Below the pieces are notes generated by a model that saw only the letters and a program-made list of their open reading frames with translations, was not told where the DNA came from and did no database searches. The translations under genes were made by a program, and so were the position numbers. A stretch of 64,000 nucleotides of DNA from Sindora glabra (lineage: Eukaryota > Streptophyta > Magnoliopsida > Fabales > Fabaceae). Location of the stretch: NCBI GenBank assembly GCA_020226215.1, contig CM035236.1, positions 7,445,001 to 7,509,000 of the forward strand, read 5' to 3'. Numbering within the stretch: position 1 is the first letter of the stretch; every line of letters begins with the position of its first letter. Below, piece after piece: positions 48,996 through 59,359 of this stretch.

Positions 48996-51940
48996 AAAAA
49001 GTGAAATAATTTAATGAAAATAGTTATTTTTTGTAATTCTAGATGGGCAAATGGATAAATTTGAAAAAGTTATATAAATTGCCATAAAATTTTTCCAAAA
49101 GAATAACTAAGTATGAAGTTATGACTTTTTAAAAATTTTAATTTAAAACATATGTTTTTGACAAAATATTAGGTTTATTCAATTTCTATTGTAAATATTT
49201 TGGCTAAATATGGAGAAGCAACATAAAAATTTATTATGTAAATATTTCACATCAATTTTTAGTAAAAATAAAAAATTAACATGAAATGTAAAAAGTTAAA
49301 ATATTTTTCAAAGAAAATATATGTTGATTTCTTATAATAATTATGTCGGTTATACATCTATGTTGTTACCTATATTCCATACCAATTTGAAATTATAGTT
49401 AAACATGCTAGATATATAATATTATTTGTATATACATTAAGTAGGAATCAAAGTTAAGGCCCTAAAACAACTAATATTAAAAGGATAATTTATAGTAGTA
49501 TGGCATCTATTATTTTTTAGGCTACTTATAAATTTTACTCTCACTCTTTTTTAATGTTTAGGTGGAACTTGAACATAATTCACCTATTCTTAGAAATATT
49601 TCACATCTTGTAGAAGCATTCTATTCAAGACTCTAATGTCTTTTAAGAGTAAAAAACATTGGAATCCTTGATGAAATGTTTCCATAAGATTCAAAGAACT
49701 TCTAACCTTGGAGCAATGATTTAAATTGTCTTTATCTTTCATCCGATCTTCTAGAGTTACTAATTGATGGCTAATATTTTCATAATCTTGTAGAGTACTT
49801 TAACATGATTGATAGATTAATAAGTTGCAATTGAAAAAAATAAAATTTTCTTCAACATGTGAGAATTTGCAACAACAATGAAGTTTTGAAACAATTAGGG
49901 TGTAAATTTAAATACATTGTGATTTTACTACAAACATGTATCGCTACAAATGGTTGAAGTGATTTTGCTATAAATGTATATTGACAATTTTTCCTCATAG
50001 TTTTGGTGATCACACAAACATAGCCTAACCCAAACCATGTGCTTCGTTTTATATGTCTAGGAACACCTACAATTAAAAATCAAAATAACAAAATTCACAC
50101 CATAAGGTTAACACTCTAATAATCGGTAATCAGTGATCATATTTGCTTAAAAAACACTACCTTAAATTGTCATTACTAGGCTAGAAATACTAAATCAGAA
50201 GTATAGTGGTCACCCTGAAAGCCCTAACTCACACCACATTTGTAAATCGAACTTAGACATCAGATTTATCTAAAATAAATAAGAATGGAAGGAACAAAAT
50301 CTTACCTTAATGAATAATCCTCCATCATTTGCACTTCATAGCCTTAACTATGGCTTGTAAATCTTCATAAATGAAAGTTTCATAAAGATAAAAAAGGGGC
50401 TTGGTGCTAATGAATGGTGAAATGACTTTAATGGAAGAATAAGTTGCTGGTAAGGCACTATAGATAATGGCAGTAGATGCTGAGCTTTAGTAGGGTTTTG
50501 TGACATGAAGAGGAAATAGAGTCACGATACACTTTACTTCTTTCAACCTGACATTATTTATGGATAATGGCTAAGCAAAATAATTGCATTCTCCATATTG
50601 TTGGAACCAAGTTTAGATGAGTTCAAGTGCAATTAGATAAGGTCCACTTCTTGCGTGACTAAACGTTTCTTAAATTTTGCAACATTTTGTTAATTACTTC
50701 CACCTAAATTCCATCTTAACCTACCTTCACCTAATTAAATGTAGGTATTTTTGATCAAGTATGATTAGTTTGCCAAAAAAGAAGGCCACCTTTAATTTTT
50801 AACACTTGTCATAACATAATTTGTGATCTATAATTCAAAGATGTGAAGGAACAAATGGGAAATTAATTTAGGGTTATTTATTTTCAAATGATTTTTTATG
50901 AAACGATAAATGAAATATTTTTTTATAGACTTATCTTTATTCAATCTAATTTATATAGGTTTATTTGATCATTTTGTTAAATTGATATGCTCACAAAATT
51001 GTTAGACCTTTGATTTTCAATCATCCAAAGCCTAATTATATTTCATTTCATATTTTCCTATGTGATTATAATTTCCTTCCATTGGTTTGAATTTTGAATG
51101 TGACAAACTTGGAGACCAAGAAAGCTTATAATGCTTGGCTAATTTTTAAATTAAATAAGCTTTATCATAAATTAATAACTTATTGATCATATTGGCTATT
51201 AATATATTTAATTTTACTTTATTCAATAATAAGTAAAAAATGGTTAAAAAACAAAAATGACATTTGGATATTATAATGAAAAGCAACATGTGTTACATTG
51301 TTATATAGTATTTTATTATACTTGCTTGAAGAGGAGTCAATTTGGGCAGCACTTTATCTTAAAATTTGAATTTGAATTATTTTATTACTATTTAAAAATT
51401 TATCCTTCAACAAAATTAAAAAATCTTGTCCTTGTTTGAAGGACAAAGAGCTTGCTCTTTCAAGAAAAGTTGCATAAGAGAAAAAAAATGAGGTTGAGTT
51501 GTCTACTGTACATTCCAATCAACAAAACAAGTTTCTTAGAGAAGCTACACCAACTTGAGCAACAAAAATACTTGGAAATCGAATTGTTTACATTTATAAA
51601 TAATTTATCATTTCAAAAGATGAAATGCAATTGATCTTAATCTTACATATCTTAGTGCCAAAACTCTTGATCTTTATCTTCTTTTAATCTCTTTCTAGAA
51701 AATTTTGAACTTAAATCAACATATCCATTCTAGAAAAGTATTGAGTGATGCTTGTAAAATCTTTTAAAAAGATTATAAGAAAACCTTCCTCAATCTTATT
51801 GAAATTCCAATGGAAATTGGCATAAATATTGTAAAATTAGATGGCATTTAAAATACTAGTATGGATTAGGTTAATTTTGTAAAACTAGATATCAATTTAA
51901 AATCCTAGTGAACATTAAGTAGATCATATATAGTGATATG
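48996..51940. other. AT-rich intergenic sequence with a possible gene remnant
   Basis: No intact gene. On the minus strand an exon-like open stretch lies at 49802-49593. A start-like ATGATGGAGGATTATTC with a good splice donor (GTAAG) lies at 50328-50301, preceded by a block resembling a 5' leader (about 50560-50329). I could not join these into a recognisable protein. The rest is AT-rich without features. Confidence 0.35.
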
Positions 51941-52780
51941 AATTTAAAATTCTAATGAAAATTGAAAAAATCTTATAAATGTAGGTGTTGTAATTTGATA
52001 AGATTTAGTTAATATTTCAAGTAAAACTTAATAGTTTGAAAAGAGAGAAGTAGACCTAAGAAGTATTTTTTTTAACTATCAAACATTTATAAAAATCATT
52101 GGTGTTATATTTTCTTCCTTGATTTTTTACATTTTCAAGTACTTTATTTTTTATATTATCGCACTTTATTTTAAGGTATCTTTCATGTTTTAATCTTGCA
52201 TGTAAGGGTGGCAATTCAAATTGACAGGTCGAATTTGAGTCAAGTTAAGGTATGATCTTAACCTATTTATGCTTAATCCGAATACAACCCGTTTATTAAA
52301 TAAGTTAATCCGACCCGACTCATATAATATGAAATATTCATAATATGTTTTTATGAAAATTGAAATTAAAATTCTAATGAAAATTGAAAAAATCTTATAA
52401 ACATAGGTGTTGTAATTTGATAAGATTTAGTAAATACTTCAAGTAAAACTTAATAGTTTGAAAAGAAAGAAGTAGACCTAAGAAGTATTTTTTTTAAACC
52501 ATCAAACATTTATAAAAATCATTGGTGTTATATTTTCTTCCATGATTTTTTACATTTTCAAGTACTTTATTTTTTATATTATCGCACTTTATTTTAAGGT
52601 ATCTTTCATGTTTTAATCTTGTATGTAAGGGTGGTAATTTAGGTTGGCAGGTCAAGTTCGAGTCAAGTTAAGGTATGGTCTCAACCCGTTTATACTTAAC
52701 CCGAACATAACTCATTTATTAAATGGGTTAACTCAACCTGAACTAACCCATAGACCCATTTAATATGAAATATTCATAAT
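51941..52780. repeat. About 420-bp tandem duplication including a MITE end
   Basis: 51941-52361 is repeated at 52362 to about 52780 with only scattered substitutions. Each unit consists of about 265 bases of flanking DNA, ending in the MITE's target duplication (CTTGCATGT at 52195-52203, CTTGTATGT at 52618-52626), plus about 150 bases of the MITE's 5' part. Only the second unit continues into a full MITE. Confidence 0.92.
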
Positions 52781-53103
52781 ATACTTTTACAGTAACAACA
52801 CGATCCGTTTAATCGGACCCAAACTTATTTATTAATCTGTTTATATTAATTTTTTATTTTATATAAATTAATAATTAATAAAGTTATATATTATATAATT
52901 TATTATTCGAGTTGTACGAGTTATACGGAATAAGTTGACTTAATTAATAATGCATGTAACTTAAATGAGTTATACGGATTGATTCGAATCCGATATGAAA
53001 TTTATTCGGATGAGATAAATCGGCTTATTTATAACTCAAACTCGTATAACTTGTGTCATATTCATATCATATTATCATATTGTGTCAAAAATTACCACCC
53101 CTA
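52627..53103. mobile_element. MITE, probably Mutator-like, 9-bp target duplication
   Basis: A 477-bp non-coding element. Terminal inverted repeats read AAGGGTGGTAATTT at the left and AAATTACCACCCCTA at the right. It is flanked by CTTGTATGT (52618-52626) and CTTGCGTGT (53104-53112), one mismatch in nine. The interior is rich in CCCG, GGGTT and TTATACGG phrases in both orientations, as in the widespread GGGTGGCAAT plant MITE type. A 9-bp duplication points to the Mutator superfamily. A truncated 5' part lies at 52204-52361. Confidence 0.8.
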
Positions 53104-53112
53104 CTTGCGTGT

Positions 53113-53560
53113 TTTTAGGTTTTCTATCATTGCTCTCAAATTTGACAGTTGCTTTGCTTGATCTCATGGTGCCTTTATTTTTTAATTTTATAATCTTGTT
53201 ATACTTGATAATATTATTTAATATTAATTTTTTATTATGCAATTTTTTTAGAATTGACTTGAATTTCATGATTATTGTTTTAATGTTGTGAAAATAAATT
53301 ACTTAAACAACATATTCATCACTAAAGCTTTCAAGAAATATTGATTTTTATCCTTATGATGAAATAAGTTTTAAAAGATAATTCACTCCGTTTTATGACC
53401 TATTAATATACGGTTAATACTAATACTGCTAAAAAGAGACTAAAATTTTAAAAATAAAGTTTAAAAAAATGGCCCTGATGGAAAATATCTATGCCAATGG
53501 CCAAAAAGAATAACAAAAGAATGCATATGTTAATACGCTGTCCAATTGATCACCTGTTGA
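53113..53560. other. Intergenic sequence between the MITE and the ADA1-like promoter
   Basis: AT-rich; no gene or repeat recognised. Confidence 0.4.
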
Positions 53561-53864
53561 GTCGTTGACTTGAGTTTGACTTGGGAAATTCATATACGAT
53601 GGCTGCGTACTCGATCACCGAGCACAGGAGGGTGCAGGCATTTGTGACTTCAAATCAGGGTCTCTCGTAAGATTGCGCACTTGTTATGATTAGCACAACA
53701 TCCACTGAAAACGCACGTGGCCCTTTGACCTCTCGAATTTAAGAAACTTCTCTAGACTAGCCGTGGACCTTTTTATCTCCTTACAAGCCCTAATCTCTCG
53801 CCCTTCCCAACTTTGCTACTTCCACATTGATCCGACAATTTCATAATTCTATTCTGAATTGCAA
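53561..53864 (+). promoter_or_regulatory. Promoter and leader exon of the ADA1-like gene
   Basis: Composition becomes more balanced here. A G-box core CACGTG lies at 53714-53719 and TTGAC (W-box core) occurs at 53565, 53576 and 53725. A pyrimidine-rich stretch follows (about 53745-53830). A probable untranslated first exon ends at 53864 before GTAAGC. The start of transcription is inferred to be near 53780-53810; no clear TATA box was seen. Short motifs like these occur by chance, so their function is unproven. Confidence 0.4.
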
Positions 53865-54434
53865 GTAAGCTTGCTCTCAATTCTCATATATTCAGGTTTT
53901 TCATTCTCCTTCTCACTTTGTTTTTTTTGCTGTTGTATTTCAATGTTTGAAAATTGCGGTTTTCTGGGTTTCCTTTTATTCAATTTCCGTTTTGGAGTTT
54001 TGTCGAGGACTTGAAATTATTGTCTGAAGTATGAAAAGCGCTACTTCGGTTTAATTTATGCTTGCCTTTGAACCTTACTGTTAAATTAGTTGAACTGTTA
54101 GAACAGTGTACTTCTCCGTGATATGCATTACTACGTTTGCTCTGGGGTCAGCAGAATCGAATTCTGTTATTTAACGGTAGTATATGAAATTTTGTTGTAT
54201 GGTTTAGTTTCTTTAGCTAATTGATTATGGGCTTTGGCTTTGCCTATTCCCTGTCTTCAAAATTTTGTGTTTCGGCTTATTTCAGCTGGCATAGCTGAGT
54301 TTGGTTGCTGAAACTAAAAGTATTGGCAACCGACATTGGGGTTTAGGGTTCCAAATTGGATAATGAATCGCTTGTTATATGGATTTGAATAGATTTATGT
54401 TTTTAACTGGATGATTATTTATTCTTGATTATAG
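53865..54434 (+). other. Leader intron of the ADA1-like gene
   Basis: A 570-base T-rich stretch from GTAAGC (53865) to TTATAG (54434), lying entirely before the start codon. 5' leader introns are common in plant housekeeping genes. Boundaries are inferred from splice consensus only. Confidence 0.6.
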
Positions 54435-54454
54435 GGACAAATTCAGGTGGTAGG

Positions 54455-55489
54455 ATGCCAGCTGCTCCGTACATTTCTCTAGTAGATACTGTAGAGCAAA
54501 AATTACATATAGAAAGCAGGCTTGGAAGCGTGAAAACCAGCAAGTATTTCAATCTTCTTTCAAGATTTCTCAGTCTCAAAATAAGCAAATATGAATTCGA
54601 TAAGCTCTGCATAGCAACTATAGGGAGAGAAAATGTCCATCTTCATAATCATTTGATCAGGTCAATTTTGAAAAATGCATGCCTCTCCAAGATACCCCCA
54701 TCAAGAAAAAGCAACTCAGAAGGTTGTCTTAGTGTTAGAATGCCAAATGGGTGTCAAAAAAGTAATCTTCATTTGCCATTCAAAGATTTTCCCCGATCAC
54801 CTAGGAAAGGTAGGACTCCGAGTTACCGCAGATTTAGAGACTGTCTCAGCCCCCTTGGTCCCCACGGGAAGAACCAAAGTATCTTGTGCGATGATACTGT
54901 CCCTAAAATTCATGAACAGCAAAGTACTACTGATCTACAATCTGTAGGTATCAGGCCCCCGCTTTCTGTGGAAGATGGAGAGGAGGTTGTCCAAGATTTT
55001 GGCAGCCAAAATATTTATTGCAGTAGTCCTGTTAGAGCACCTCTTGGAATTCCCAGGAACACGAAAAGAAGATGCAAATTGTTCTGTAATGGATTAGCAT
55101 CTGTTACCGTTGCTAATACCTGTCAAAACATTGGTGAACTACCTGATACAAGTTCATTGGTGACAAGGTTGGAGAAGAAGTTGGAAATGGAGGGACTTAA
55201 AATATCAGCGGATTCCGCCAGCTTGTTAAATAGAGCACTTGATGTTTACATCAAAAGACTGATTAAACTCTGTTTGGATTTAGTTGTTTCAAAATCTGTG
55301 GACAAATTTAGTGTTCCAATCCAACCTGGTTTGTCAATGAGTAAATTTGTGCAAAAGCCAAGTGGATCTGTTTTCACATCGATTAAAGATTTTCGGACTG
55401 CACTGGAGCTGAATCCTAGCATTCTTGGGGAAGATTGGTCACTTCAATTTGAAAAGGTTTGCTTTCGTGAGTCAGAAGACTGTAACTGA
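54455..55489 (+). CDS. ADA1: Transcriptional adapter ADA1/HFI1-like (SAGA coactivator subunit)
   Basis: Encodes a 344-residue protein in one coding exon. The family (Hfi1/Tada1) is a structural subunit of the SAGA histone-acetyltransferase coactivator complex in the nucleus; yeast and animal members carry a histone-fold region. The match is clearest at residues 26-75: KYFNLLSRFLSLKISKYEFD, then GRENVHLHN and SIRSILKNAC-like sequence (IRSILKNACLSK), the strongly conserved N-terminal block of plant homologues. The middle is low-complexity, with SPRKGR and basic or proline-rich patches. A second conserved block near residues 235-275 reads LVTRLEKKLEMEGLKISADS, then LLNRALDVYIKRLIKLCLDL. The start at 54455 is the first ATG after the leader-intron acceptor; the open frame extends a few codons upstream, but only into the intron. 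AATAAA at 55808 may end the transcript. Length and blocks are as expected for a complete plant member. Confidence 0.88.
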   Translation: MPAAPYISLVDTVEQKLHIESRLGSVKTSKYFNLLSRFLSLKISKYEFDKLCIATIGRENVHLHNHLIRSILKNACLSKIPPSRKSNSEGCLSVRMPNGCQKSNLHLPFKDFPRSPRKGRTPSYRRFRDCLSPLGPHGKNQSILCDDTVPKIHEQQSTTDLQSVGIRPPLSVEDGEEVVQDFGSQNIYCSSPVRAPLGIPRNTKRRCKLFCNGLASVTVANTCQNIGELPDTSSLVTRLEKKLEMEGLKISADSASLLNRALDVYIKRLIKLCLDLVVSKSVDKFSVPIQPGLSMSKFVQKPSGSVFTSIKDFRTALELNPSILGEDWSLQFEKVCFRESEDCN

Positions 55490-55807
55490 TTCTACTGAAA
55501 TAGGTTTTTTGCTTTGCTTCAAACCGATAACACTTCCTGGAATTGTCATATCCAACCTATATCTAATGTTCACGTTGCTGTGAAAAGCATTGCTGAAATG
55601 CATAGAAGTGGAATAATATGGAAGTTTTTGATCCAGTTACCATATTGTGTATATAGGTTTTGGTGCTGACTAAAGTAAGTTTGGAGCTCCATGACTAGTC
55701 AGCCTGCAAACATATTATCAACACGTGAAAGAGATCACCTTAGTGAATGGATAGAGTCTGTTTCACCGATATCTATAGATTATTTCTTCATTTCATTAAT
55801 CGTTGTT

Positions 55808-55813
55808 AATAAA
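55808..55813 (+). terminator. Candidate poly(A) signal of the ADA1-like gene
   Basis: AATAAA about 320 bases after the stop codon, in T-rich sequence typical of plant 3' ends. Confidence 0.4.
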
Positions 55814-55819
55814 GCTTAT

Positions 55820-56960
55820 TTTCAATTTTTGCAAGCTAGAATTGGTGTTTTCTCAGTCTATTGAGTATCATTCGATCACTGTTTCAATTTACATTTGGAC
55901 TTTTTCTGTTCCCCCTCTCTAATGGATCTTTGGGTGAGCGTGGGTGTGTCATAACTCATAGCCTCTTCTTTCTTTCCTTTTTTTTTTTTTCTTTAAATAT
56001 GAGGAGGATAAAAGCTACTGAAGAAAAGCGATTTATGAGGATTCTAACATCATAAAAAGTTGATAATTATCCTTTATTTATTGAGTATGTTTAAAGACTG
56101 AGTTGTAATTAATGCATATAAGAATTTCTCAACGATTCTAACATCAAACACTGTAAGAATAAAGCCTGTGCCACATTTCATTTCCTTGTTTGGTGGTGGC
56201 GTTGCTTTTGCTTTATCAATTTGGTGTTTTTACCTACTGTTGCTTAGGGATTTGTTGATGAATACTGTCCATGTTACAGTATTTTACTTGATAAGTTTGA
56301 ATCGTGACAGTCACAGATATGCAAGCAGTAAGTCTTCTTGACTCACGGTGATCATCCCCAGTTGCTTCGTGAGAGAACGTTGAAGATAGCATTTGAAAAT
56401 ACCATAACTCGTGTGTAAGTTAGCATGGCTGGTTAGATATTCTTTGATGGGTTGAATATCTATCTACAAATTGTATGGGGTCTGAAGACCAGTTTGCAGA
56501 CTTTTGCATAGCATTGTTATATCAATCTTCAAAATGATAACATGCATTTCATGTTGTAACATTGTATTTTTATTTTATGGGAAATGATAGTCCATTTTCC
56601 AAACATATGTCGGTTAAGACCTGCTTTAATTGTTATGAAGAAACTTAAAAGGAAAAAAACAAGGTATAGCTGTAGAAAAAAGATTAAAGATAAGCTGGCC
56701 AACATGATTTGGAAGTGATTGTAATGATGCAATTTCAATAATACATAGACGGTCCGCCAACATAATCCACATCCACCTGCCCTTGTTTTATATGTTGTTG
56801 CATTAGTGGCGGAGAAACACCTTGATCTATCCCCATCCGACAGCTAAGGAATTCATTTAAATAAGAACAGCAAAACAGAGCAATCATGCTAGTTGAGAAG
56901 TTTTACTACATCCAGCACTTATTACCTTAATCCTCCAAATCCACATGCAGTAAACCCAAC
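55820..56960. other. Intergenic sequence between convergent genes
   Basis: No gene supported. The ADA1-like gene (+) and the peroxidase (-) converge on this stretch, so it holds both 3' ends. Confidence 0.5.
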
Positions 56961-56967
56961 CTACAGC

Positions 56968-56977
56968 TTTATTTATT
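56968..56977 (-). terminator. Candidate poly(A) signal of the peroxidase gene
   Basis: Overlapping AATAAA motifs on the minus strand, about 135 bases after the stop codon. Confidence 0.4.
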
Positions 56978-57110
56978 GTGGAAAGAAATTTATTAATAAC
57001 AAAAATCCCTTTTTTCTTGCAATTTTTCCGTCTAACGTTGTGCACAATTGAGTGACAGTAGGCAAGAAAAGGATAAGCCGCACCAAAAATGTCTTCTAGA
57101 ACGAAAATGG

Positions 57111-59205
57111 TCAATTAAACACAGCGCAGTTAGTGCGAATATTCCCATTCTTTGTGGTCTTGATTCCGACTCGGCCCAGCTTGATTATAGCAGCCGCAAA
57201 GTTTTTGTTGAAGGTATTGGCGCTGGCAGCGAAGGCATTTACGGCGGGCTTGGACCTTGGGTCCGTGAAGAGAGTTTGGTCGGAGGTGAAGAGCCCTTTG
57301 CCTTGCAGAAGATTCTGGTAATAAGCATTGTCGAAGGTTCTGGGAGTGGTTGGGTCCATGTCAATGGCTATTAACGGATCCACCTTCGGCGGGCACATCG
57401 ACTGTAGCTGCGTCGCATATTCCTTGTTCAATGTGGGGTCCACCGGATTTTGACGGCTGAAATTGTATATTCTATTGGCGAACCTGCTGCAATGGGAGAA
57501 TCCAAGGGTGTGTGCACCTGCGTGGCATAACACAGTTCAAAGCATTTGTCGTTAAGATTTCCGCCTTTCATTTGTCTATCTAGCTGGTTTTTCACGTGCA
57601 TGCAGCTCAAAAGCTTCGACCTCAATTTTTTTATTCTATCTCAACAATTTAAATGTTCCCCTGCATCAACTGAATTGATTTTTTTTATTAATTGATTTTT
57701 TTATGAAGAGTTTTTATATTTGCCTTGAAGATCAATAGCACATGTCAATTATTATTTTTTGAGCAAAACTGCCTTATTAGGAGTGGAAAAATAAATTTGA
57801 CATATAAAATATTAACCAATATAGTTAAGTTTATTTTAAATTGGATTTAATTTCATATAATACATGGTATCTATTTAAAAATTTCATCTAAATCTGCAAG
57901 AGGAGATGGAGTCCACAAATAATTGTAGAGCCTACTCCGACTTCCCGAGTGAGAGGCTTATTAGGCAATTTTTAAGGGTAGATGGAATACCATTCTTAAC
58001 ATCACCTAAGCAAATTATAATTACAAGGAAACAAAGAGCTGTCGGAGCAGAATTTGATAATTATTTTTCTTTTGAGATTAAATTTTATAAACCATTAGTG
58101 TAAATATCTTGCAGTATCAATAAACAATAAACATAAAAATGATATACCATTAAAAAAATAATAACAATTATAAATTTTTATCAATAATAAAAAAATTACA
58201 ATAATTTTCTAATGATATAATAACATAGAAATAAGTGATAATATAATACTTATTTAAATCCAATATTTTTAGTGATGTTAGCAATAATAATTCACTCGAT
58301 AGATACTTTAAACTTAATACGACGAGAATAAAGTCATTAAAATAATATAGATGCTACAACTGTACTAAATTCTTTTTCGGCAAAATCTTGAATTTGATAA
58401 TATTGTAGATTGGAGAGTGTGATGGAGGCGCCATACCCGAGAGGGCAATCATGTCGGTCTGGGTGAGCCCGTTTGCAGCAAACAAGGAATTGAGCTGGTT
58501 CAAGTTGAAGTCTGGTTGAGGCAGTTTCCCGTTTACATTTGAGGCTTTCGATACTAATCCGTCGAATCTCCCCAATTCAACTGCATACGAAGGACCGCCA
58601 GCCTGCGCACGCAACATAATGTCATTAACTTACTCATCAATAATTAATTCCTTCGAATTAATCAAATTGCAAAGAAGTTGAATCGACGCCGAAGGTGATG
58701 AACTAACCAGTGCAACGACATCTCGAGTTGCCATTGCGAGAATATCAGCGCAAGAGACCTTATTCCTGCACTGCGGAACGGCGTCCACCGCTTCTTTGGC
58801 TTTGATCGCTGTGTCAAATCCATCGCCGGCCAATGACAAATTGTCGGGATGATCTTTCTCAGCTTGATTGTTTGCTGTTGATTGTATCATCACTGATGCG
58901 TCACAACCCTGTTTCATTTTGTTACAAAGTTAAGATTGTAAGAGTGATTTTTTTCTTTTAGTAAGGTAATAAAAGGTGTAAACTTTGGTTACCTGGACAA
59001 AGCAATCATGGAAGAAGAGCCGAAGGGTTGCAGGAACAGTAACAAAAGTTTGTTGAAACTTCTTTCGAACAGCTTCTCTGACAATGTTTTCAACGTTGGG
59101 ACAGGTTTTGGCATAGTAGTTTCGGCTCAGAGCAGAACCATAGTAAGGAAAAAGACACAGACTTAATGAGAGAGACCAGACAAGTACAAGATAAAATCGA
59201 CCCAT
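57111..59205 (-). CDS. Class III secretory peroxidase (PER16/35/45/73-like), four exons
   Basis: Heme peroxidase using H2O2 to oxidise phenolics in the wall or apoplast. Exons on the minus strand: 59205-58993, 58908-58708, 58602-58437, 57517-57111; all introns GT-AG, at the classic positions of this family. Product 328 aa. Residues 1 to about 25 form a signal peptide (LVLVWSLSLSLCLF core), cut near SA/LS. Catalytic residues are present: Arg62, Phe65 and His66 in LRLFFHDCF; proximal heme ligand His196 in GAHTLG. Eight cysteines (35, 68, 73, 118, 124, 203, 235, 324) fit the four conserved disulfides. The calcium-site GCDAS, the KDHPDNLSLAGDGFD stretch and the C-terminal GNIRTNC match the PER16/35/45/73 subgroup. 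Intron 3 is long (919 bases, AT-rich). No break or missing residue; expected to be functional. Substrate and tissue cannot be told from sequence. Confidence 0.95.
57518..58436 (-). other. Long third intron of the peroxidase gene
   Basis: 919 bases between GTATGG (donor after the codon for Ser in ALSG) and the CAG acceptor before the GAHTLG exon. AT-rich with no recognisable insert; much longer than the first two introns (84 and 105 bases). Confidence 0.85.
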
Positions 59206-59310
59206 TTCCTATTTCTGCAGCAAGAAAAAGAAAGACCACAAAATACAGAAGCTTTGGTTGCAAAATGGGGAAATGAAGAACGATGCTCAAATGGAAAAGT
59301 ATGAGGAGAG

Positions 59311-59352
59311 TATATATACATATATATATTTATATAATTGTATATCCACGTG
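59311..59352 (-). promoter_or_regulatory. TATA region and G-box of the peroxidase gene
   Basis: An alternating TATATA stretch at about 59311-59330 lies roughly 105-125 bases before the start codon, a suitable distance for a TATA box plus leader. CACGTG (G-box core) is at 59347-59352, just upstream. G-boxes bind bZIP/bHLH factors; its use here is unproven. Confidence 0.5.
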
Positions 59353-59359
59353 AGCTATC

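Noticed and set aside
54415..54612. Minus-strand 65-codon frame and a second plus frame at 54675
   Set aside because: Overlap the conserved ADA1-like coding frame; codon pattern fits the main frame only.
57048..57374. 108-codon plus-strand frame
   Set aside because: It is the antisense of peroxidase exon 4, whose minus-strand reading is fully conserved.
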